The position numbers and the translations under genes were made by a program. Below are positions 1-5,906 of a stretch of 6,526 bases of DNA, in pieces. The stretch covers positions 1 to 6,526 of the forward strand of contig JAKAZP010000152.1 in assembly GCA_021815905.1 (NCBI GenBank). The letters run 5' to 3'. The notes beneath the pieces were generated by a model. That model ran no database searches. It was not told the DNA's origin and saw only the letters and a program-made list of their open reading frames with translations. Each line of letters begins with the position of its first letter. The first letter of the stretch is position 1. This stretch comes from Pseudomonadota bacterium. Its GTDB lineage: Bacteria; Pseudomonadota; Gammaproteobacteria; Steroidobacterales; Steroidobacteraceae.

Positions 1-406
1 AGCCACCACCGTGGATCCAGACCAGGACCGGCTCGCGCGCGCTCCTCGCGCGAGGCATCCAGACATTGAGATACAGACAGTTCTCACTGACCGGCGTATC
101 GAGGGCGACATACTCGTGCGTCCAGGGTCCGAACCCGTCCCTCGGCACCCGGGGCTGCCAGCAGCTCGCCCCGAAATGTGTCGCGGTCCGGGTGCCGCTC
201 CAATGGGGCGCCGGTCCCGGCGCGCGCCAGCGATTCCTTCCAACCGGCGGTGCGGCATAGGGAATCCCGAGGAATGCGTCGATCGGGCCTTCCTGCAATC
301 CCTCGAGCCGCCCTTGAGCCACGTGGGCCGTGGGCACCGCCGCGGCTGCGGCGGCGCACCACGTCAGGGCGATCGCCGATGCCATCGCTCGCGCCAGCAC
401 CTTCAT
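1..406 (-). CDS. Type B carboxylesterase (COesterase family), N-terminal part, truncated by window edge
   Basis: This is an exported serine esterase that would hydrolyse carboxylic esters, for example acyl groups on a glycan or glycoside. Only the first 135 codons lie in the window; the frame is still open at base 2. Seen: a hydrophobic, Ala-rich signal peptide at residues 1 to about 23, then the family's N-terminal signature blocks in order. These are FLGIPYAAPPVG (about 45-56), RWRAP, FGASC (Cys82), SENCLYLNVW (107-116, Cys110) and VWIHGGG (129-135). HGGG is the oxyanion-hole motif, and Cys82 with Cys110 match the conserved first disulfide of the family. The nucleophile GESAG motif and the Glu/His of the triad lie beyond the window. 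The ATG at 406 is 7 bp after the GH78 stop, with GGAG about 10 nt upstream, so the two genes are probably cotranscribed and translationally coupled. The family is certain; the substrate is unknown. A polysaccharide or plant-ester substrate is inferred only from the neighbours. Confidence 0.93.
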   Translation of the reverse strand, partial: MKVLARAMASAIALTWCAAAAAAVPTAHVAQGRLEGLQEGPIDAFLGIPYAAPPVGRNRWRAPGPAPHWSGTRTATHFGASCWQPRVPRDGFGPWTHEYVALDTPVSENCLYLNVWMPRARSAREPVLVWIHGGG

Positions 407-420
407 GTTGGATTCACTCC
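407..420 (-). promoter_or_regulatory. Ribosome-binding site of the esterase gene, overlapping the GH78 stop
   Basis: Read on the minus strand this is GGAGTGAATCCAAC followed by ATG. The GGAG core runs directly into the TGA stop of the GH78 gene (416-414). Ribosomes ending GH78 translation would sit on the esterase start signal, which is the usual arrangement for translational coupling. Confidence 0.6.
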
Positions 421-2975
421 GTCTCAAGCATCACCTCGTGCGCCCCGGCCCCAAGGGGTCCCACGTAGCCATATCCCGGCGAGGCGTGACCGTGGACCTG
501 CGTCGAGGCAGGGAATCGTCGCCCGTCGACTTCGATCGCGGCCCTCGCCCGCTCCCCAGGCAGGCCGACATAGCCCTGCGTCCCGCGCGGCGCCCTGATC
601 CGGACCGTGAGACGGCGGGCGTCTCGCGACCAATTCACCCCCAGCGGTCCCCGCGGCGTCGGAATGGCGCCGCGTGCCCAGCGAAGGTTCCCGAGTTGAG
701 GCTCCACGAGCCAGATGGCGAAGCCGGGCTCGAGAGGCCTCCCGCCGAGCACATATGCCGACAGCGCCGCCGTCGGGCCGCTCGACCACGGGTGCGCGAG
801 GCTGGTGCCCGGGCCGAGCCCCGGGGTTCCATCCAGGCTCACGTATTCCCAGGTGGCGCCGCTGAAGTATTCACCGCCGCGGCGCATGGGTTGCCATGCC
901 CGACGAATCAGATCGAGCGCCGTCCCCGTGTCGCCGCGAGCGAGTCGCGCCGTGACCTCGTAGCCGGACGTGTACGGACTGATGATCTGGCCGTCGGTCC
1001 CCGTGCTGCGAAGCGGTCCGCCGCCGCGGTGCAGCGCCTGCGCGAGGCGCGCGAGCAGACCCGGTACGTCCCTCTCCGCGGCCACCCGGTAGAGAACCGC
1101 ATACGCGTTCGCCTGCTGATCGATCGTGTCCGGGTCCCGCGTGGTTGCGCCGTAAAGTCCGGACCGGCTGTTGTACAAGCGCCGATTGATCGCAGTGCGC
1201 AGTCGATCCGCGATTTGCCTCAGATCCCGCCCCCGCTCGCGTTCGCCGAGCGCTTCCGCCATTTCTGCCGCCTGTCCGAGGGCACCGTGATAGTGCGCGT
1301 TGGTCAGTGTGTCAGCCACGCGGCCATCCGGTCCGCCGGGTACGAACAGTCCCGTCGCCGGATCGGTATGGTTGCCGAGATATCGCAGGACACCCATGAC
1401 CGCTTTCCACTGCGTTCTCAGGAACGGCCGGTCCCCGGTATGCATCCAATAAGCGTGCAGCGTCGTGATGTGCTGCAGGGTGTAGTCCGTCAGGCCGGGC
1501 GTGAAGGCGTTGCCCGGCGTTCTCCCGGGATTGGCCTGCGGTGGGATCGCAGTCGGTATGGCGCCGTCTGCGCTCTGATAGTGTGAGAAAAGACCTATGC
1601 TGTCGGTCAGGTAGCGCAGATCGAAGCTCGTATGGAGCAGCGTGCCCGTCGCGACGCCGAGATCGCCCGTGAAGAGCAGCCGGTCGCGAGCAGCGCCGTC
1701 CACGATGGTCGAGCGCGTGCCGCGTCCCGCGGCGAACTCGTCGAGGATCGACGGATCCGTGAGCGAAGTGCGCAGCAGCGTGGCGCCGTCCGGCGCCCGC
1801 ACTTCGAGATTGCGGAAGGTCGCGATGGCGCCGCTCGCGTTCGCGAGCGCCACCCAACCCGCGGAAGTGTTGCCCCAGAAGCCGCCCTCGCGGGGTACGG
1901 GGAACTCGCCCACCCGCTGATGATCGACGGATACCCCGATCGTAGAGCCGCGGACGACCGTCTCGACGGTGTGCCATTCGCCCGCGCGCAGCGGTCGCGG
2001 CAAGGGCACGGTCGCGATCAGCTGTTGGGTGAACTGGACGTAGACCCGAAGCGTGTTCGGGACGCTCTTCGGCAGACGATCGCCGGCCGCGCAGAGCACG
2101 AAGCGGATGCCATCGGGAGGCTGCGCCCGCACCAGCCACGAGGCCTCGTGGGCGTCGATGCGGACTTCGAAACGCGCCGTGTAGTCCGTCCATTCGAGAC
2201 CGCGCTGATAACCCGTGTAGGTGTCACCGTACACCGTGGCGCCGTGCCGGCCGATGTCCCACAAAGGCGGCAGCGCACCCGCCGGCAGCGACGCGGCATC
2301 GAGCGCGTAGGCGCCGAGCGCCCAGATCTCGGTGAGCGCGGCATCACTGCACTCGAATCGCCCCTGGCGCGGGTGGTGCGTCGGCAGCCGAAAGGTCGGC
2401 GTGAAGCCGACGCCCTTGAGCGAAACCGAGCCCGAGCCGCTCACCCGCAGCGCCTGAAAGCGCTGACCGCCCTGGATGAGCCGGTTGACCACCGTTCCGC
2501 GGCGCAAACCGATGCGCTCGATGCGCGAAAGATCCGCGGCGCCTGCGAACCCGACGAAGGAGATCTCCTTGGGCGCCGCCTCGGACGCGCCCGGCTTGCC
2601 GGGCGCCGGGCCGTCCCCGTCCGGCAGCAGCCAGGGCAGCGCCTGCGCGTAGATCGAAGTCAGCTCCGGCCGCCCGGAAAAGGACTCGATCGCGAACACG
2701 GGCAAGCCTCCCACGATGTGGCCGTAATCCAGCACCACCGTCGATGGAGCGCCCGAGGAGGCGGTCAGCGTGCACAGCCCCCCCTTCACCAGGGCCTCCG
2801 CATTCCGTACCGCCCCGTGAATCGATGCGACGGCCCGGGGTCCGATCACCCTCCGGGGCTCTGCGGGCAGGCCGCCGGATGAGCGCCCGGCCGGCTCGCG
2901 CGCGGCGGCGGGCAGTGCGATTGCGATCCCGCCCGCGGCGAGACCCTGCACTACCCGGCGCCGCGACGTGCCCAT
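414..2975 (-). CDS. GH78 alpha-L-rhamnosidase-like glycoside hydrolase with inserted beta-sandwich domain and Tat-type signal
   Basis: This is a predicted exported, inverting glycosidase of 853 aa that would remove terminal alpha-L-rhamnose from glycans or glycosides. A twin-arginine-type signal occupies residues 4-26 (SRRRVVQ, then a hydrophobic stretch ending ALPAAA). An N-terminal beta region runs to about 205. The (alpha/alpha)6 catalytic domain starts near CSDAALTEIW (about 209). A concanavalin-like insert (TDYTARFEVRI to ATFRNLEV, about 263-393) interrupts it. It resumes at VDGAARDRLLFTGD (425-438), the place of the acidic catalytic motif, with D431 and D438 the likely key acids. GATWE (E710) is the probable general base, followed by a His (728). 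DQQANAYAVLY (619-629) and the C-terminal jelly-roll opening (PLEPGFAIWLVEPQLGNLRW) are typical of GH78. I chose the ATG at 2975 because it has GAGGGG 4 nt upstream and puts the signal at the terminus; an in-frame GTG at 3023 would add 16 residues. The family is confident; rhamnose specificity is inferred from it. Confidence 0.88.
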   Translation of the reverse strand: MGTSRRRVVQGLAAGGIAIALPAAAREPAGRSSGGLPAEPRRVIGPRAVASIHGAVRNAEALVKGGLCTLTASSGAPSTVVLDYGHIVGGLPVFAIESFSGRPELTSIYAQALPWLLPDGDGPAPGKPGASEAAPKEISFVGFAGAADLSRIERIGLRRGTVVNRLIQGGQRFQALRVSGSGSVSLKGVGFTPTFRLPTHHPRQGRFECSDAALTEIWALGAYALDAASLPAGALPPLWDIGRHGATVYGDTYTGYQRGLEWTDYTARFEVRIDAHEASWLVRAQPPDGIRFVLCAAGDRLPKSVPNTLRVYVQFTQQLIATVPLPRPLRAGEWHTVETVVRGSTIGVSVDHQRVGEFPVPREGGFWGNTSAGWVALANASGAIATFRNLEVRAPDGATLLRTSLTDPSILDEFAAGRGTRSTIVDGAARDRLLFTGDLGVATGTLLHTSFDLRYLTDSIGLFSHYQSADGAIPTAIPPQANPGRTPGNAFTPGLTDYTLQHITTLHAYWMHTGDRPFLRTQWKAVMGVLRYLGNHTDPATGLFVPGGPDGRVADTLTNAHYHGALGQAAEMAEALGERERGRDLRQIADRLRTAINRRLYNSRSGLYGATTRDPDTIDQQANAYAVLYRVAAERDVPGLLARLAQALHRGGGPLRSTGTDGQIISPYTSGYEVTARLARGDTGTALDLIRRAWQPMRRGGEYFSGATWEYVSLDGTPGLGPGTSLAHPWSSGPTAALSAYVLGGRPLEPGFAIWLVEPQLGNLRWARGAIPTPRGPLGVNWSRDARRLTVRIRAPRGTQGYVGLPGERARAAIEVDGRRFPASTQVHGHASPGYGYVGPLGAGAHEVMLETE

Positions 2976-2979
2976 CGAA

Positions 2980-2985
2980 CCCCTC
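2980..2985 (-). promoter_or_regulatory. Ribosome-binding site deciding the GH78 start
   Basis: On the minus strand GAGGGG lies 4 nt before the ATG at 2975. No comparable purine-rich site precedes the alternative GTG at 3023. This supports the shorter protein, whose twin-arginine signal is at the N-terminus. Confidence 0.55.
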
Positions 2986-3044
2986 GCTCGGGATACCGAT
3001 TCCGCCCTGCCACCGCCCTCCACGAAACCGGCGTCATGCGCCGC

Positions 3045-3187
3045 TCAGAAATAGCCCGCGAGGCGCAAGCCGAAGGTTCGCGGCGGGGCGAACTCGTAGT
3101 TGTTGCCCCCGCGGTCGGATTGCGGGCGGCATTGGCGAGCACCACTGTGTTGGCGAAATTGCGCAGGCCGTGCCCCTCTCCCACGCA
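3045..3187 (-). pseudogene. Remnant of a TonB-dependent receptor gene (C-terminal stub, frameshifted)
   Basis: Only the extreme C-terminus of an outer-membrane TonB-dependent receptor is left. One frame (3166-3110) reads RNFANTVVLANAARNPTA, resembling the last extracellular segment of these receptors. One base out of phase, 3107-3045 reads NNYEFAPPRTFGLRLAGYF and then a TGA stop. APPRTFGLRL plus a terminal aromatic Phe is the classic last beta-strand of the barrel. The phase change falls in a run of five G at 3110-3106; one more G would join the frames into TAGGNNYEF. Upstream, similarity stops at about 3166 and the frame is closed by TGA at 3190-3188, so the plug, TonB box, signal peptide and nearly all of the barrel are missing. 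The stop is 69 bp before the GH78 start, consistent with a former receptor-GH78-esterase operon. A 47-codon ATG frame (3188-3045) also crosses the region and shares the tail, but its first half looks like out-of-frame receptor sequence. Confidence 0.72.
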
Positions 3188-3239
3188 TCACCATCCGAGC
3201 CTGTCGCATCCGAATCCTGATCTATTCATGCGGCATCGA

Positions 3240-3253
3240 TGTAAACGATATCA
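3240..3253. promoter_or_regulatory. Predicted LacI-family operator with central CG, plus an extra half-site
   Basis: TGTAAACGATATCA fits the general LacI-family pattern TGNNANCGNTNNCA, with the central CG that regulators with a hinge leucine prefer. The adjacent repressor has that leucine (L54). The left half TGTAAAC (3240-3246) also forms a perfect 7-bp inverted repeat with GTTTACA at 3259-3265, 12 bp apart, so one and a half sites are present. The operator covers the -10 box of the leftward promoter, which predicts repression of the GH78-esterase unit. It lies about 115 bp before the repressor ATG, so autoregulation is possible. The motif is seen; the assignment to this repressor is inferred. 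Confidence 0.68.
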
Positions 3254-3274
3254 TCCAGGTTTACAGCCGGTCAA
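3245..3274 (-). promoter_or_regulatory. Predicted sigma70-type promoter of the leftward GH78-esterase unit
   Basis: On the minus strand TTGACC (3274-3269, 5 of 6 to consensus) is followed by an 18-bp spacer and TATCGT (3250-3245, 4 of 6). Transcription would start near 3238 and run through the receptor remnant before reaching GH78, giving an untranslated leader of about 260 nt. The -10 box lies inside the LacI-type operator and the extra half-site lies in the spacer, a typical repressor layout. Confidence 0.5.
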
Positions 3275-3302
3275 CTCCCGGTCTGAAGGCCTTGCCGGGA
3301 GT
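3274..3302. repeat. Perfect 8-bp inverted repeat between the divergent promoters
   Basis: ACTCCCGG (3274-3281) and CCGGGAGT (3295-3302) are perfect reverse complements separated by 13 bases, and the spacer contains the palindrome AAGGCCTT (3286-3293). There is no T-run beside it and it lies between divergent promoters, so it is a poor terminator candidate. A binding site for a second dimeric regulator is possible. No function is assigned. Confidence 0.5.
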
Positions 3303-3314
3303 CCCTCGGTCATC

Positions 3315-3323
3315 TGCTACAAT
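3315..3323 (+). promoter_or_regulatory. Candidate extended -10 promoter of the repressor gene
   Basis: TGCTACAAT is an extended -10 element (TGn plus TACAAT, 5 of 6 to TATAAT). The best -35-like match, TTGCCG at 3292-3297, is 20 bp away, longer than usual, so the TGn extension would have to compensate. A start near 3330 would leave a short leader containing the purine-rich AGGGAGAGGG (3331-3340), 12 nt before the ATG at 3353, which would serve as the ribosome-binding site. Confidence 0.4.
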
Positions 3324-3352
3324 CCGTTGCAGGGAGAGGGACGGATCGCATC

Positions 3353-4375
3353 ATGGCAACCATTCACGATGTCGCAGCGAGCGCCAAGGTCTCGACCGCC
3401 ACGGTCTCGCGCGTCCTCAGCAACCCCGACATCGTCGCCGATGCGACCCGCCTCAAGGTGCTGAAGGCCGTCGAGCAGCTCGGCTACATGCCGAACGCGG
3501 CGGCCAAGACGCTGCGCACCGCGGCGACGCGCAAGCTGCTCGTGACCGTTCCGGACATCGCCAACCCGTTCTTCTCGCTCATCATCCAGGGCATCGAGGA
3601 ATCCGCCCAGCGCGAGGGCTATTCGGTGTTGCTGGGCGATACCCACCACGACCCGGCCATGGAGGATCGGTACGGTCTCATGCTCCAGCGCCGCGAAGCG
3701 GACGGACTCATTTTTCTCGGCCATCGGTTGCCGGATACGGTCAAGGCATGGATCCGGGAGCGCAAGACGCTCGCGCCGGTGGTCAACGGCTGCGAATACA
3801 GCCCGAGCCTCGGGGTGCCGAGCGCGCACATCGACAACGCCCGCGCCTCCGCCGAGATGATGGATCACCTCTATGGGCTCGGCCACCGGCGCATCGGCAT
3901 CATCCCCGGGCCGCTGGCCAGTCCCTTGAGCCGCGACCGGCTGCGAGGCGCGATGCTGCGGGCCCGGACCGAGCACGCCGCGAAGCGGGTCACCGCCGTG
4001 AGCGGTGATTTCTCCATCGAATCCGGCGTCGCCGGGGCGGCGAAACTCCTCGCGCAGCCGAAGCCCCCCACCGCCATCTTCTGTTTCAACGACGAGATGG
4101 CGATCGGAGTGCTCGATTACCTGGGCCGGCAAGGCAGGCGGGTGCCGGAGAGCCTCTCGGTGGCCGGATTCGACGACATCCGGTTCGCGCGCTACAGCCG
4201 GCCCGCTCTCACCACCATCGGCCAACCGATGCTCGACATCGGACGCGAGACCGTGCGCCTCCTGCTCGGCGTGCTTCACGGCACCGTCGGCAAACCCGTC
4301 TCGATCACCCTGCCTCACAAGCTCGAGATCCGCGCGAGCACCGGACCGGTGCCGCGCGCCGCGGCACGCCCGTAG
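3353..4375 (+). CDS. LacI/CytR-type transcriptional repressor
   Basis: This is a 340-aa cytoplasmic DNA-binding regulator of the LacI/GalR family, of normal length. Residues 3-22 form the helix-turn-helix (IHDVAASAKVSTATVSRVL). Recognition-helix residues T15, A16 and R20 match those I recall for E. coli CytR (VSTATVSR). The hinge PNAAAKTLRT (47-56) carries L54, the leucine that family members insert into the central CG of their operator. The periplasmic-binding-protein-like effector domain starts at about 62 and includes VPDIANPFFS, DGLIFLG, HRRIGIIPGP, AIFCFNDEMAIGVL and VAGFDDIRFARYSRPALTTI. Overall it resembles CytR along its length, but the sugar-gene neighbours suggest a sugar or oligosaccharide inducer rather than cytidine; this is inference. 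It is divergent from the GH78-esterase unit, with a fitting operator in between, and convergent with the GH39 gene (4 bp between stops). It most likely represses the leftward unit; control of the GH39 unit is not shown, as no matching operator was seen near 6459-6526. Confidence 0.95.
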   Translation: MATIHDVAASAKVSTATVSRVLSNPDIVADATRLKVLKAVEQLGYMPNAAAKTLRTAATRKLLVTVPDIANPFFSLIIQGIEESAQREGYSVLLGDTHHDPAMEDRYGLMLQRREADGLIFLGHRLPDTVKAWIRERKTLAPVVNGCEYSPSLGVPSAHIDNARASAEMMDHLYGLGHRRIGIIPGPLASPLSRDRLRGAMLRARTEHAAKRVTAVSGDFSIESGVAGAAKLLAQPKPPTAIFCFNDEMAIGVLDYLGRQGRRVPESLSVAGFDDIRFARYSRPALTTIGQPMLDIGRETVRLLLGVLHGTVGKPVSITLPHKLEIRASTGPVPRAAARP

Positions 4376-4380
4376 CGGGC
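4368..4380. terminator. Small hairpin across the convergent gene ends (weak bidirectional terminator candidate)
   Basis: GCCCG, TAG, CGGGC gives a perfect 5-bp GC-rich stem with a 3-nt loop. The loop is the stop codon of the repressor gene, and the right arm touches the GH39 stop at 4382-4380. There is no T-run on either side, so it would be a weak intrinsic terminator at best. Confidence 0.2.
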
Positions 4381-5894
4381 TAACCGAGCTCAACGAGCGC
4401 GACGCTGCTCGGCGGCAGTACGAGGTCGAGGCGCCCGCCTTCGATGCGGACCTCGCGCGGGGGCTGCAGCGCGCCCGCGTGGCGCAGCTCGCCGATCTGA
4501 TTGACGCTCGGATACGGGGGCGAGCCCATGGCGGCGTAGGCGCGCTCCACGGGATCCTCCGCCGGATCGACCACCCGCACGCGTGCGGATGTCGCGCTGA
4601 CTCCGGCCACCTCGAGGCGAAGCGTGAGCGGCGGTCCCCGAGTTCCATGCCGTGCGCCGGGCATTGCCGCCGGATTGCCCGCACCCCGATCCATTGCACT
4701 TCCGGGAGCGAGATGCCAGGCCAGGATCGCGAGGCCGCCGCCGGCATGCCGGGTGGCCAGCACGGGCCCCGCTCCCGTCTCGATGCGCTGCGCTCCGAGC
4801 CGGCGCAGGAGCTCGAACGTGCGGAAGGTCGGGCGCGGAATCCCGCGGGTGCCGATCAGGCCGTAGGTATCGTTCATGAACGTGCGGTTTGGACCGCGCT
4901 CCTCGACGACGTTGCAGAACGTCCAATACGACATCGTGTCCGCGAGCCCCGCGCAGTCGCGCACCATCTGCGCGATGAAGGCGGGATTGCGCGAGCTCCA
5001 CTCCGAGACGACGAGCGGCACGTGCGGGAAGGCGGAGGCCCGAATCTGCTCGTTCGCCTGCCGCAGCGCGCGGGGCATGACCTCCTCGGGGGGAAGCCCG
5101 AGATCGCGGCCGAATACGTTCTGCTGCGGGTCATCCGGGTAGATGTGGCTCGAGACGAAGTCCACCGGCGCGCCGTGGCGGGCGCAGTCGGCAAGAAAGT
5201 CCGGAATCCACATCATCTGCGCGGTGGCCGGCCCCCCGACCTGCAGCCGCGGGCTGACGCCCTTGATGGCCGCGGCCGTCACCCGATAGAGCTCGAAGTA
5301 TTGCGCCTGGGTACCCGCCCAGAAGTTGAGGTTCGGCTCGTTCCAGCACTCGAACCGCCACTGCGAGACCTCCTCCAGACCATAGCGGGCGACCAGGTGA
5401 TGTGCGAGGGCGGAAATCAGGGATTGCCAGTCGCTCATCCGCTTCGGCGGCGCAGTGATGCCGCGGTACCAGAACACCGTGTTGTCGGAGCTCGCGAGCG
5501 CCGAGGGCATGAAGCTGAGCTCGACGAAGGGCCGCACCCCGATCTCGAGCATGCGGTCGTAGATCTCGTCCACGAAGATGAAGTGGGTGAGCGGGCCGCC
5601 GGCCCCCACCCCGGTGCAGACGGCGAGGTCATCGTCCAGCACCCCGTGAAAGCGCACCGCGCGGATCCCGGCCTGCCGGTGCGCGAGCTCGAGATCCTGC
5701 TGCCATTGCCGCCGGAGTGCGAGACTCGCGTGACCTGATCCGGCGCACGCCGCCCAGAAATGAGGGAACGCGCCCTGGCTCCGATCCGGACGGACGAGGA
5801 TCTCGGGCACGGAGTGATCCGCGGCCGAGGCCCCGCGAGCCAGCGGCAGCGAGCCGAGCGCGGCGACCGAAGAGACGAATTGACGACGATCCAT
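4380..5894 (-). CDS. GH39 beta-xylosidase-like glycoside hydrolase, exported
   Basis: This is a predicted retaining glycosidase of 504 aa acting outside the cytoplasm. GH39 enzymes release xylose from xylo-oligosaccharides or other beta-glycosides, and some act on other sugars. An N-terminal signal with a twin-arginine-like DRRQFV (2-7) and a hydrophobic stretch ends near GASAA (21-25). The (beta/alpha)8 barrel includes RFHGVLDDDL (81-90), FVELSFMP (123-130) and FECWNEPNLNFW (181-192) with acid/base E186. SSHIYPDD (248-255) and VVSEWSS (295-301) with nucleophile E298 follow. The 112-residue gap between the two Glu is close to that of known GH39 xylosidases. A C-terminal beta region (about 375-504) ends in PPSSVALVEL, the usual accessory sandwich. 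AGGAG next to the upstream stop, 9 bp away, indicates an operon with the secreted-protein gene. Both catalytic Glu are present, so the enzyme should be active; the exact sugar is not shown by the sequence. Confidence 0.92.
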   Translation of the reverse strand: MDRRQFVSSVAALGSLPLARGASAADHSVPEILVRPDRSQGAFPHFWAACAGSGHASLALRRQWQQDLELAHRQAGIRAVRFHGVLDDDLAVCTGVGAGGPLTHFIFVDEIYDRMLEIGVRPFVELSFMPSALASSDNTVFWYRGITAPPKRMSDWQSLISALAHHLVARYGLEEVSQWRFECWNEPNLNFWAGTQAQYFELYRVTAAAIKGVSPRLQVGGPATAQMMWIPDFLADCARHGAPVDFVSSHIYPDDPQQNVFGRDLGLPPEEVMPRALRQANEQIRASAFPHVPLVVSEWSSRNPAFIAQMVRDCAGLADTMSYWTFCNVVEERGPNRTFMNDTYGLIGTRGIPRPTFRTFELLRRLGAQRIETGAGPVLATRHAGGGLAILAWHLAPGSAMDRGAGNPAAMPGARHGTRGPPLTLRLEVAGVSATSARVRVVDPAEDPVERAYAAMGSPPYPSVNQIGELRHAGALQPPREVRIEGGRLDLVLPPSSVALVELG

Positions 5895-5906
5895 GAAACG
5901 CTCCTA
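5895..5906 (-). promoter_or_regulatory. Ribosome-binding site of the GH39 gene fused to the preceding stop codon
   Basis: On the minus strand TAGGAGCGTTTC precedes the ATG at 5894. The TAG stop of the upstream gene and the AGGAG core share bases, so translation of the two genes is probably coupled. Confidence 0.65.

Noticed and set aside
330..1586. Long plus-strand open frame (418 codons) opposite the GH78 and esterase genes, and a similar one at 1632-2882
   Set aside because: These are antisense shadows caused by high GC codon use. Their translations are Arg/Ala/Pro-rich with no recognisable motifs, while the minus strand encodes clear GH78 and esterase signatures.
2976..3023. Longer GH78 start at GTG 3023
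   Set aside because: It adds 16 residues before a twin-arginine signal and lacks a good ribosome-binding site; the ATG at 2975 has GAGGGG 4 nt upstream.
3045..3188. 47-codon ATG frame as a real leader peptide or small protein
   Set aside because: Its last 20 residues are the receptor tail, but its first half is the receptor sequence read out of frame. It has no convincing ribosome-binding site, so it is better explained as a by-product of the deletion and frameshift.
3274..3302. Inverted repeat as an intrinsic terminator
   Set aside because: No T-run follows on either strand and the position between divergent promoters gives no transcript to terminate.
3317..4747. Minus-strand open frame of 476 codons opposite the repressor gene
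   Set aside because: It has low-complexity Arg/Asp/Gly-rich composition and no motif, and it lies opposite a strong LacI-family gene and across the GH39 C-terminus.
4005..5738. Plus-strand open frame of 577 codons opposite GH39
   Set aside because: It is a shadow frame: Arg-rich, without domains, overlapping both the repressor gene in another frame and a GH39 gene with both catalytic glutamates.
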